NCBI RefSeq assembly: GCF_963678635.1
Contig: NC_087062.1
Span: forward strand, 38,218,518 to 38,282,517
DNA: 64,000 bases
Direction: 5' to 3'
Source of the DNA: Symsagittifera roscoffensis
Lineage: Eukaryota > Xenacoelomorpha > Acoela > Convolutidae
In this document: positions 44,180-55,218 of the stretch, piece by piece
How the letters are laid out: every line of letters begins with the position of its first letter
Position numbering within the stretch: position 1 is the first letter of the stretch
Translations under genes and position numbers: made by a program
Notes under the pieces: model-generated
The model's database searches: none
What the model saw: only the letters and a program-made list of their open reading frames with translations
What the model was told of the DNA's origin: nothing

Positions 44180-45042
44180 TTACAGGTCTACCCCATAGCT
44201 AGGCAATTCTTTCAGTGACCATCCACAAATGAGTGCTTGTCCACATTTAGCACAAGGTTTCCTTTCAGTTCCGGACTTATAATGATCCCTCTTACTGTTT
44301 GGTCCTTTATTATCTATAGCCAGGATAGGTTCTTGTTCATTTTTTATTTTAGTCTCGTTGAGTTGACCTGCACTTGCAGTCAATGTATTCAATTTTTTAA
44401 AAGCCTGTGTCGTTTGTTTACTTTGTTCGACCTTTGGAGCTCTCTTTAGCACTTCTTCGGGCGGAAATGCTTCGAAGGTTAACCTATCTCGCAGTACTTT
44501 GTTCTTCATCCTTGATATGAATAGGTCTCTAATTAAATCATCTTCCAATGTTCCCAATTCCGCCCTCGCTGCCTGTGCAGTTAGTGCCTCATAAATTGGT
44601 TCTAGTTTTTCACCTGTTACTTGTGATCTGTTAAACAATTTATACCAATCATACGTGAAGCTTTGTGTCTTTTCAAGCGAAGTTTTTGCCAGTCTCACCT
44701 TTTCTCGAAATTCCAGTTTAGAACCTTCCATATGTGGATTCTTTTCGACAAATCGTTTTTTCCTTTCCTACCCAGCGCTAGAAAGTACCTTGATGCGAGT
44801 AGCTTCTGCACCTCATTATAGTAAACATTGTGGTCGACTTTAAGTCCTCTCTCTCTTCTGTCCTCGTTCTCTAGCAGAACGCTGTCTCGAGCCAATTTGT
44901 CTCTTGCTTCCCTATCTGTAAACACTTGCGCATCTTCATTTGTTCGTGCTGTTTCTGGTCTTGGAACCGGTTCTTCTAAGATTGGCTTCGGATCTTCCAG
45001 CAATTTCTCTGGGCTTACGTTTTCTTTCAGCGTAACTGCCAT
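44180..45042 (-). pseudogene. Gag of the minus-strand Ty3/gypsy element
   Basis: The start MAVTLKENVSPEKLLEDPKP at 45042 is the likely initiation. A glutamate/arginine-rich segment follows, then a frame change near 44700-44730. The second frame holds the capsid-like part (VRLAKTSLEKTQSFTYDWY, then AARAELGTLEDDLIRDLF), and ends near a first cysteine pair (CAKCG). A complete CCHC knuckle (CKNCNKQNHFAKMC) lies just beyond in another frame near 44150-44190. At least two frame changes make it non-functional as read. Confidence 0.75.
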
Positions 45043-45090
45043 TAACTGACAGCCATGGACGTTTTTCAGGCTTGCGCATAAAGGCCTTGA

Positions 45091-46427
45091 GAATAATAGT
45101 ACCAATAATATCTATGTAACAGCAGTACCACAGTTTCTTTAATCCAAATTTTTCATCTTAATTTTTTTTACACCTTTACCTCAAGTTTTTACTTCGCGAA
45201 ATCGCGGCAATAACCGGTTCTATTTTATTTTCATAAAGCACTACCCTCGTAACACGTCATTATTCAATTCTGCAAGTTTTTGAGGAGCAAAAAATTATGG
45301 TGGTTAAAAGTTTATGGTATTGAAAAATTGGGACAAGAAAGTTGGAGTAAATAAAAAGAGAAAATCTGATCCAATTATAGGCAAAAGTTAGGCCAACTGG
45401 AATAATTTGCATAATAAAGTTACGTTTGAATAAAAAAAGATGTTTTCCGAGCTGATCTGTTCTCCGAGCTGAAGTTAGATTTGCTAGCCTATATATACAA
45501 AAATCAATCCTCGTTCGTAATCACCAGCGGATTTAGGGGGCAAAGCCGACCCTTTCGTCCGTAATCACGGGCCGACCCAAAGAGTCCCCCCTTTCTACTA
45601 AAGTTTTCCAAAAAGTGCCTAAAAACGCTTTTTTTGGTCTGTTTTTTCAAAATTTTGCCTGCGACAAATTTGCCAAAATAGGGTCTTCACAGTGATTTGG
45701 GAGAACTCAGAAAATCAATTTGGTTTAAAAAAATGTCGACAAAATGTCGAAAAAATGTCGACAGAATAATAGTACCAATAATATCTATGTAACAGCAGTA
45801 CCACAGTTTCTTTAATCCAAATTTTTCATCTTAATTTACTTTACACCTTTACCTCAAGTTTTTACTTCGCGAAATCGCGGCAATAACCGGTTCTATTTTA
45901 TTTTCATAAAGCACTACCCTCGTAACACGTCATTATTCAATTCTGCAAGTTTTTGAGGAGCAAAAAATTATGGTGGTTAAAAGTTTATGGTATTGAAAAA
46001 TTGGGACAAGAAAGTTGGAGTAAATAAAAAGAGAAAATCGGATCCAATTATAGGCAAAAGTTAGGCCAACATTCTCACTTCAAACCACTGGAATAATTTG
46101 CATAATAAAGTTACGTTTGAATAAAAAAAGATGTTTTCCGAGCTGATCTGTTCTCCGAGCTGAAGTTAGATTTGCTAGCCTATATATACAAAAATCAATC
46201 CTCGTTCGTAATCACCAGCGGATTTAGGGGGCAAAGCCGACCCTTTCGTCCGTAATCACGGGCCGACCCAAAAGTTTTCCAAAAAGTTTTCCAAAAAGTG
46301 CCTAAAAACGCCTTTTTTGGTCTGTTTTTTCAAAATTTTGCCTGCGACAAATTTGCCAAAATAGGGTCTTCACAGTGATTTGGGAGAACTCAGAAAATCA
46401 ATTTGGTTTAAAAAAATGTCGACAAAA
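45091..46427. repeat. Direct duplication of about 673 bp
   Basis: 'gaataatagtaccaataa' begins both copies (45091 and 45764, 673 bp apart), and they remain nearly identical to about 46427. The second copy carries an 18-bp insertion ('cattctcacttcaaacca' region near 46071). Both contain a hAT-MITE piece. High identity implies recent duplication. It borders the decayed minus-strand Ty3/gypsy element. Confidence 0.85.
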
Positions 46428-46444
46428 TTTTACAGCCGCCCCTG
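46216..46444. mobile_element. hAT-type MITE
   Basis: The left end cagcggatttaggggg and right end agccgcccctg are imperfect inverted repeats of the CAGGGGCGG family. The inner sequence (ccgacccaaa, ttttccaaaaagt, attttgcctg) matches the other copies. No clean 8-bp target duplication is visible. The copy inside the first duplicate (from about 45530) lacks its right end. Confidence 0.55.
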
Positions 46445-47216
46445 TCCGTAATAGTCAAAAATATTCTATTTCGCAAAAAGCTCTTGACTGTGGTTTCAAC
46501 CCTGTACATGTTTTCATACAGCTATAATGATACTTATTATGGTGGTAAAAAGGTGAAAAACTCGGAGGAGAAAGTAGCGCCGCCCTTTCTTAAGAAGTTT
46601 TGAAGAACATAACTCTTATGAATTCTTGTTCTAGAATTTGCGTAGTTTCAAAGAGAAACCATTGATTTTTAGAAGAACAAATTGTCGATTGGTTCGATAA
46701 TCTCAGCGGATGTTTGATTGTGACTTCCTGAGAAGCAAGATAGCCGCTAGCTTTTAAATGTACAGACAAGGAAAAACACTAATTGAAATAAGTTCTCCTT
46801 ACTTAAAAACTTACGGCGGTGAAGGGTAATCGTGTACTTGAGATAATTAAACATCAAATGTGTCGGATTTTGCAAAACTCAACTTGGTCGAAAAAGTCTA
46901 GCTCCTAAAAAAAGTGTCCCAATGAGTAGCTTTTGAATTGAACAGTTAAGTGATCATTCAAAATGCTGCAAAAAACCCAAAACAGAAAAAAAAACAATAC
47001 GAATATATGCCATTTTAGACATTGCGGTAGTTGCTTAATGAACTCTTTTTGAACCTAACATGCTTTCCGCGTCTTTTTATAAAAGTCGGTCATCTACTAA
47101 TTTTTCTTATCAGCTGGTCAGAAATCGAAAAACTCAAGTTACCTCTGCACAGTCGAGGGCATGCGTGAAATAAAGCTTGATGCCGTCAATTCAATCAATC
47201 CTTTTTTTATCTCTAG
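46445..47216. other. AT-rich DNA without a recognised gene
   Basis: No domain, RNA gene or repeat was recognised. The last 20 bases form the polypyrimidine tract and AG of a good 3' splice site (cctttttttatctctag). Confidence 0.5.
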
Positions 47217-47353
47217 ACGTCATCATGCCATTCAAAGAAGACTACGGAGGCAGCGAGGAGAGGAGACCGTCTCTTTCAGACGAAACCACCAGATTGGACT
47301 TGCACATAAATTTGCACAATAAAATTGTACCGTTTGCTTTCTTAGCTTTGTAA
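47217..47353 (+). CDS. Candidate small host exon after a strong splice acceptor
   Basis: Directly after cctttttttatctctag, an ATG at 47225 opens MPFKEDYGGSEERRPSLSDE and runs 43 codons to TAA at about 47351. The first 100 bases are GC-richer and more balanced in codon use than the surroundings. A short 5' UTR after an acceptor also suits a trans-spliced leader start. An AATAAA overlaps the 3' part (about 47318), so it might instead be a last exon. The protein is not recognised. Strand and reality are uncertain. Confidence 0.3.
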
Positions 47354-47929
47354 AATTTGCCTTCATTCCATTTTTTACTGCAAGTTGAGCCTTTTTGAAA
47401 ATCATTCTAATCCTGAAAAAAGATTGCCTGGAAGAATTATTTCTCCCTTAGTAACGCAATCTGCCAACTAAATACTCCAAGATTGATACTTTTGTGGCAG
47501 ATAACGGGATTACTCCAATGCCACTCTGCTTTGCGATTAACTTTATCATCTGCGTACTCGGAAGAGGCTAGACGCGCTCAAGGCTCAAATCGCATCTTAC
47601 GTGCTTAGCGATTGTTTTGGGATTTCGTCTGGTTCTAGGAGGGTAATATCGATTTAAATCCAAGATTGACGTTGTTTGAAAATATTTAGCCGAGTTTCTT
47701 AATACCTTTCCAGATAGAAAAAAGTTAGCATAGAAATGAAAGGAACGATTGCAGAACTCAAAAAAGTGTAATTTAATGATTTTAGAACTAAACAAAAATG
47801 CTGACCTTACAGGGAAATCGAAAATGAAAATGAGAAGAAAAAGAAAAAGGGATGTTAACAAGGGACTTTTTTCAAAGGTCCGACCTCTTGACCGCCCAGA
47901 GGCCAACCGTGTTCTATTATTTCAAGATA

Positions 47930-48070
47930 TCCATTTTTTGGTCTTAACCATAAAAAAGTTTAAAAGGCTCTTCGGCGCCAATCTAAAGGTGAGAAAAAAA
48001 AGAGAAATGAAAGGAGTGCGCGCCGAAAAAAAAGTGGAATTTTGTAATCGAAAAGTTTCGAAAATACCCT
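47930..48070. mobile_element. Internal fragment of a hAT-type MITE
   Basis: Contains ggcgccaat and, after a gap, a gcgcgccgaaaaaaaa stretch in the order seen in the array MITEs (ggcgccaatatata, then gcgcgctcgccaaaaaaa). The ends are lost. Confidence 0.35.
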
Positions 48071-48992
48071 AAAATCTTAATTTTGGACTTCTGTATTGAA
48101 AAATTTGGCTGTGGCGTAGAATTTTTTGGTTAAATTAGGCTGTTTTAGTGTCTTAGATTTCGCATCCAAAACAAAAATCAAAATGAGAAAAGAATATGCA
48201 AATCAAATAGCAAACTTTATTTCAGTTATCTAACATGCATGTTTGAGGTAAACCGAATCAAAGGTACTAATAGAGAGCAATTTTTACGAAAAAATGGGCA
48301 AGGTCCTGCTTTTATAATCCAATGCAACATTAGAGAAATGAATTCAAATATTCTTCTTTGTGACGAATTATGGCCTCCAAAGTTTCAATCAATCAATTTC
48401 AAGTTTCTTGCAGCTTCAGGAAACGAAACAAACAATGATTGCCATAATAAAATTCTAAAAATTAATTTAAAAATATACACTGAATAGTAGAAAAGGAATG
48501 AATATTTATTAAGTTTAATTTCTTTCTTAGTTGTCCGAATTTTTTCTTTTCATGTTGAATATTTGCTGTCGGCAAAATGCTGGAAAACAGCATCTGAGAA
48601 CCAGCAAAAAAACGTTGATGAATTGTTGTGTTTGAAGTGCTCATGAAATTATTGCAAAAGAAAATTCTGGAACCGGGTACGCGTTTTTTTATTGAGGGGT
48701 CAGTGTAAAGAAAGTTTTGTCAAGTGTCAGTTACAGACAGGAGAAAATAGGTCTAGAAATTTTTACTTCTTTTGAAAATTAGCCAGTCGAGACAAACATT
48801 GGTTTGAAATAATCAATGCTTTTATCTAATTTGAGTTTTAAGTTTTGCAAAATTTCCTCTGATTTTGGTTGTACAAATTATAACAAACAATGGGTTTCCG
48901 CCAGGTTGAACATCCTACAATAAATTCCCCTAATTTAGATCTTCATATAAATATGTAGGATTTCCATTATCTTACACTTTCGTTTTACATTA

Positions 48993-49156
48993 CGATGTCA
49001 AACTGGGTATTTTGTGAATTGTAAGCGGATTCCGCATCAAGGACGCTCCTTTGTTCTTTCTTTCTCTCTGATCGCTTCGACAAAATTTTAACGTATTTAA
49101 AGCCTTGATTCTGGAATCCAGGAACATACAGATGCACAGTGCACAGTTTGTCCTCG
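48993..49156 (-). mobile_element. Tc1/mariner-like MITE, copy 3
   Basis: Inverted relative to the copies at 5780 and 16762. It shares gcggattccgc, the ttctttctttctc region, and the terminal gcacagtttgtcctcg next to TA. About 25 bp shorter than copy 1 through small deletions. Confidence 0.6.
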
Positions 49157-52100
49157 TAATGTAAAAAAGTCCCTATCTTGTAACATTCTTAGAGCCTAAA
49201 TTTGCAGGAGGTGTGAGATTCTTATAGGAAACGTTCTAACATAGTGATCTTTTGTCAAAAAAACATCGGATAGGATGCACTAAATAAGATTTAGACAATC
49301 TTCAGAACAATAACTTGTTTATGCTCTGTAATTTTTTTTGCTCGATTAAAAAGTAATGAATTAAAATACAATATTAAAGATACCTAAAATAAATTTTTCA
49401 TTTTATTATCTATATTACTTACAGCAACCCAATGATTTCTGGGAACAAACTAAAAATTTATTTGGTTTGTGTATATCATCACACACTTCGGAGTGGACAA
49501 TTGAAAACATCGATAAAAATTTGAAATTGGTTTTACGGAAAACTAGAATGCTAGACGCTTGACAACAGACAATTTATGACTAGTGGCGGTTTATCAAATT
49601 GAACTGCATTTTGTAAACAAAACAACTAAAAAACGATGAAAGGTTAGATATCTTTTGGAAACAATTTATAATTATTAGTATTAATTTATAGTATAACGTA
49701 TTCTATGTCAAATTCTGATAATTTGAAACAGTTGATTCAACACTATTCAAATGATCATAAAAAATGGTCTTTATTGCATTTGTTAAGTGTACAAAATTCT
49801 TTTCGCGAGCGCATGTAAGCTTTAAAATGATAAGTTTTTTCCAAAACGATAGAACTCAACATAGAAAATCTATGAATTTCAATCAAAATTTCACAGATGT
49901 GAAAAAAATCTCATGAAAACACAGAGTCAATTTTTCAATCGAATAGTTTCAAATAAAAGTATTTTCCAAGGAAAAGGCCGAGGACCACAAACATTTATCT
50001 CAAATTGGAAAAGTCTCAAAAAACACATAGATGGTAATTTAGAACTCTTGCGATTTGCACATGACATAAGCATTGATTGTGGCTGGAAAATAAACCAAAA
50101 TTAAAAGACCTAAAAACTCTTGATTTTTGCATCTTTACGAAAATAAGAGAGCACGGATCACCTATCACATTTTAAGTTTGTGCATCAACCGTACAGTCAA
50201 CCCTCAACGATCTTTCGTAGAAAATCTTTCAACCATACTTTAAATTGATATTTCATACTTTGAAAACGTTTTGGATGAAAAACCCATTTTGGAAAAAAGA
50301 TTTAAAAAAACAAATCTCATTATAAACTTGCTGAAATTGGATTCATTTATATCTTTCTAGTCATAGAAAATTTTCTCTGTTACAACTATAAATATTTATT
50401 GATTTTTTGAATGACTTTCAGCTATGCTCAAAACAATTTCCTGAAGTTTTGTTTTAATTATCGCTTTGGGGCAAAAGTGGCAGCACATGCTATAATTATT
50501 CCAGATATATTTTGGTAGGTAACAATTAGTTTGGTTGTCCAACCCACTCATAAGTGCCCAAATGAATTATCAAAAACAATCTTGTTTTGGTATTTTGCTT
50601 TTCAGATAAAATGAGAAAGAAATATTACCTTTCACATTAATTCGATTTAGGGTAAGCTAATGATTTTTTGTTCACTAAGAAAACACTGGTAGGTAATTCA
50701 GGTCTATTTCTTAGTTTCTCACTAAAATGGGAAAAATCAAAACAATTTTGTGTCATTTTTCCGCAAAACTAACTGTGATCGGAAATTTCCGGATTTTTTG
50801 CACACATGCTTTTTGCTTTATAAAAAAATTGTTTTCGTCGAAAGAACTGCTTCTGAATCTATCGGTTAAAATTTTTTTGAATTAATTTGAAACCGTGCAG
50901 TAAATGTAGCCATTTGCTGTCAATCGACAATTTTTTGTCACGATTCAGACTTTCCATGTTTACGATAGTAGTTTTTTTGTGTTAAGACGACTTTTCCAAT
51001 TTATCATAAGCGTTGAAGTCCTCATATGTTTACTTTTGCGACAACAAGTGTGTTGCAACTGGGTACTTGAGTTTTTCCGCAAAGAACTTTGTTTGCAGAT
51101 TTCAGTACGTGACATCATATGCATGTTTGGTTGGCGGTACAGTAATCTCACCGTTGATCTTTTAATAAAAATTTTTGACGCTTTCAGTTTATTTTTTGCC
51201 AATTTACCTTATTATACAAACCAACCCAACTACAGTCGCTTATTTGAATTTTAAGGTAGATGTTTTGCAAATGTTTGTTTCCAACTTTATCGGCCTTAAA
51301 ACTAACTTTCTTCAGGAGTTTATAAAAATGTTTTTGTATAAGTGCAAATTAATATGTCAGCAAAGTATGGTTAGTGTTCAGCACAGACAATCTAATTTTA
51401 CTTTACACAATCTATAAAATTTCGTAATACTATCTTTTGGTTCTCGTGTTAGCTTTTTAGAAATTCTTCTTGCCAAATTATATTTGAAATTTTTAATTGC
51501 TAGTTTATATTCGTCGCTCTGAAAATATTTAATTCAGTATAGTAATGTTTTGTGTGGATTTTGAAGTTCAATTCTTAAAGTAAAAAACAGCAAAAGTTTG
51601 TCTCACATTTTTCATATGTTTAATTATCATTCACTATCCTCTCTTTTTTGTTACTTTTACACAAGATGAAAAATCCTGAACTTTAGTGCATCTTCAGGAT
51701 GTCAACTGGATTTTTTTTTTAATCTTCGGCATGTTGGCTTATCAAATTTTGACTGATTCTCCAATTTATCTGCAGGTGGTGCTAAGCACCGTTTTGCCTC
51801 TGTGTTGAAATTTGTGAGTGTCTTGGAAAAACTCAGAAGGAGCTTTTTGACCCTTTTTTGGATTTTCAATTATTAGCAAAAGTCCATTTACATAAATTTT
51901 TGTTCTCTGCATAACAAAATTCTTCTAGTCCTGATAGAAAAAATCCTTTATGAACTTTTAAAAATTTTGACGCGCTAATTCGACCATGCTTATTCTGAAA
52001 TTCAGAATTCAATCGAAATGCGATGTTCTCTATTGATCTTCCCTTTAAAAGTTTTTTTTCCAAATTCTGTGAAGGCAATCAGCTATGGACCTGGTAAATG

Positions 52101-53483
52101 GCTAATTTTTGTCACATGGACACTTTCTGAAAAATTACCCATTATTTTTCTCATCTGTACATTTTTTGAATTTTATCAAAGAGATACTTCCAAGTTTAGC
52201 TGTAACCCTTCAGTTTTTTTCAAGCAATCATTGCGCAGATACCATGACGTGAGACTTCAGGCCGTAGCTTCAATTCTGCCACATTGAATTGGTTTGAATG
52301 TTGTTTGGTGGTACTTTTGCTGAATGGCTTTTTCAATTTGATAGTTACTGTTGCTGCTCTATTGGTAGCTAGTATCATTAAATTTTCGAGCAATCGTGGC
52401 GCAGATGTGAGAAAAAGATACTCCTACTCTCCAGGTTGCAAGTTTTACTCCGGTAAACAGGAAAGATTGATTTTTCCTTGCTTGTTTTAACCTGTTCTTT
52501 TGCCTTGTTTCACTTTATTTATTTTCTTAGAGATATTTTGCCGATTTATCGCTTGTGGGTAGCGAAGTGAAGTTTCGCCTGTGTTGAACATTCACCATTT
52601 TTACAATGATATTTTTTATGCGTTTTGTTTGTTTCTTAAATAAACATCTGTTTCCTAGCGTTGATGTTAGCGGGTTGCAAAACCTATTAGTTTTACTCCA
52701 TCAATTAGCTGCAACATTTTTTAGTGAAAACATCGTTTTTACTTATATTTTCGATGAGTAAATGAATCAAATATTTTCTTCTACAACAATTTAGAATCTT
52801 AAATCTTGCAAAATGGACTAATTTTTTCATTTTTTGTCAACATAATTTTTTGAAATTGCCTTTCATTTGGAAAGTTTTGTGCAAACAAAGAAAATGATAC
52901 GCAAAGCAATTTTTTATGGCTAGTTTTTGATCAGAGGCATTCAAATGATATTTGGACAGCTGATTTGTTATAGTGAGTAGGAGAGCTTCAATTAAAGCAG
53001 CGATAAACTGACGTGTGCTGATTTGTAGTTCTTCAGTTTTTGTCATAATTTATGAGGAACTTATAAAAAAAATGCCAATCAAAGGTCACCAAATGTCCGA
53101 GACTTAGTTTTAATTAACCTTACCAGAAGCATAAAAGTAATTGCTTAAATCTCAAAATTACAATACACGTGCAGATAGCAAGGGTGTTTTCGGCAGATGA
53201 ATATATTCAAAAGTATGCTCAAATCCTTTCTGAATTGAACTTTAGGCCAACGGTGTGGAAAGTTTGATCAGCGCTACAATCAATCCATGTATTTGTGCAT
53301 TTCGTGGCATTTCAATCCATTCAAATGTAAAGCAGAGCTTAGGGCTAAGAAGGTTCTGACTTTTAAAAACCTTATAATAATTTGCAAAACAATTGAAAAA
53401 AAAACAATTGAAGTTTCACTAACTTCAAAAATATTTTTTTTTCTGAAAACCTGCATCGAGAGAAAATAAATATTCAGCGGGTT
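49157..53483. other. AT-rich DNA without a recognised gene
   Basis: Over 4 kb with only short open frames on both strands. None shows a domain, a balanced composition or clear splice signals. No RNA gene or repeat of note was found. Confidence 0.55.
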
Positions 53484-54345
53484 TCAACGATTATCTCAAA
53501 CTTTTTAAGCATGTTTAAGTAAAATCTATAGCATATATTTTGAAATAAATATCAATAAAATTGTAAATAGTTTCCAGCGCGTTGACCGGAAGTCTATCAA
53601 CAGTAGCGACTAGATTTTGAGACTTTCAACCATTCTGCATTTACTAAATACCAAACAAATTGATTTTTTTTAACAAATTTTTTATTTTTAGAAAACCAAG
53701 AACTTCCGGACCTAGTTTGAAGGCTTGTAGAAATTTTTGCTTGCATCAGTGAACTACAGATGAATTGAAACTCAAACGTTTTAGCATGCTTAAATAAAAT
53801 TTATAGTGAATTGTTATCGAAATATCAAAAAAGTGAACAGTTTCAGCGCGTTGACCGGAAGCAGGGGCGGAACTAGGATTTTCTCGAGGGGGGGGGCGGA
53901 TTTTCAAAAAAAATTTGAAAATTTTGACGACCTTTTTTTTTAGTTCGGCCAAATTGATTTTGGCAGCTCTCCTAAAGCACTAAAAAGACGCTGTTTTGAA
54001 AAAAAAACAGGTAAAAAAAGCCGTTTTTGGGCACTTTTTGGAAAATTTTCACAAAAAAATTGCTTTTTTTTTGCGCGCGCTCCCCCTCAAACTTAGTATA
54101 TATTGGCGCCAAAGGCCCCTTTAGAAAAATTTAAGGGTCTGTCACCATAAATGGATTTCTTAAAAAGTACCAAAGGGTCGGCATGGGGTCGAATCCCTGA
54201 GGGGGGGCATCCGCCCCCCCCCCCCCCCCCTAAATCCGCCCCTGACCGGAAGTCTATGCAATAGTAACGACTAGATTCTTGAGAATTTAAACATTTTTGC
54301 ATATACTAAATACCAAGTAAATTGATTTTTCTTAAAACAAAATAT
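53484..54345. repeat. Tandem duplication, second copy holding a MITE
   Basis: 53484-53700 and about 53770-54330 are diverged copies of one sequence, sharing 'tttaagcatgtttaagtaaa'-like text, 'cagcgcgttgaccggaag', 'agtagcgactagatt' and 'actaaataccaa'. The second copy is interrupted at the ccggaag site by the MITE at 53862-54244. The first copy gives the uninterrupted site. Confidence 0.8.
53862..54244 (+). mobile_element. hAT-type MITE with perfect 8-bp target duplication
   Basis: A 383-bp element with ends CAGGGGCGG and CCGCCCCTG, flanked by ACCGGAAG at 53854-53861 and 54245-54252. An 8-bp duplication and CAGGG-type ends are hallmarks of hAT transposons. It has no coding capacity. G and C homopolymers of 9 or more lie inside each end. 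Confidence 0.9.
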
Positions 54346-54917
54346 GATTTAAAATTAACTTCAGCAAAGTAGATATTGCTAGTCCTCGTTGAAGCCTTAT
54401 AGACATTTTTGGCTTGCAACAATCAGCTAGAGATATGTTGAGCTTTGGCATGCGTGACTTTTAAATCTTTCAATTGCCATTAACAAAACCAAAAACTTGT
54501 TCTTAGGTCAAAAGCAGCAAAAGAAGCTGATAAAAATAGAACAAAAAATCTGCAGTTTTGACTCAGTTCTCTAAAAATCTTCCTAGTTTGATATATTTTG
54601 CAATTAGTTACGCAATAATTGGGTCAAAAAGCTTGCCTCGATTCAATCGCATTTTTGAGTCAAGTAAAATAGCACTACGCGTTGGCGGAAATTGAAATTT
54701 CTGCGAATTATTTATCTTCATAAATTGGCCCAATCGTTTAGTTTTAATCCTCTCCCAGGTTAGCAAAAAAATAACGGAGAACTTTAGGATTGATTCCGTT
54801 TTAACAAGATTGCTCGCATGAGGGAAAACCTTGAATAGACCAAACTACTTTAAACGCTTTTGAATTTTTTAAAATGCCAAGTTCAAAGTCATGCACTTAA
54901 GTTCTAGTAACGTATAA

Positions 54918-55187
54918 ATGGGACCACACAGCTTGCTTCCCCCACATGCTAGCCACCTCGCCGTGGTCGTGGTGTGGGGGATCAACATCCTCGGACGGTT
55001 TAATTTACTGGATTCGAGTCCTCCCATACCGGAACCGGAGCTTCATGCGAGGTACAGCTGGCAGCAAAAATTGCCGACATGGAAACACGCTTCAACATTG
55101 TCCCTCATGCGCAGCTATTCATGATTCAAGACAGTTAAAACCAGTTGTGCCTAAGATTATCTGGATTGGATGTGGTTTAGATTTGCT

Positions 55188-55217
<30 letters not shown>
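54918..55217 (+). mobile_element. tRNA-related SINE with (CA)n tail
   Basis: The head has a B-box-like gattcgagtcc at 55011-55021 and a weaker A-box-like tggtcgtggtg about 50 bases upstream. A body of about 170 bp follows, and the element ends in a (CA)n microsatellite at 55189-55217. GC content is well above the surroundings. The family cannot be named without a database. Confidence 0.6.

Positions 55218-55218
<1 letters not shown>

Larger units (their letters stand above)
38815..45042 (-). mobile_element. Decayed Ty3/gypsy retroelement, minus strand
   Basis: Reading from right to left: gag (45042-44180), a zinc knuckle (near 44190-44140), protease (44069-43461), RT (43302 to about 42700), RNase H (about 42420-41970), a linker ORF (41577-41182), integrase (about 41160-40330) and a charged C-terminal region (40192-38818). 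Several moderately long frames survive but are separated by shifts and stops, so it is younger than the 6-15 kb element. About 33 bp with 'ggccttgaga' and 'taccaataatatctatg' occurs at both flanks (38581 and 45083), perhaps LTR remnants. It lies in the HCN intron, same strand as the gene. Confidence 0.8.
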
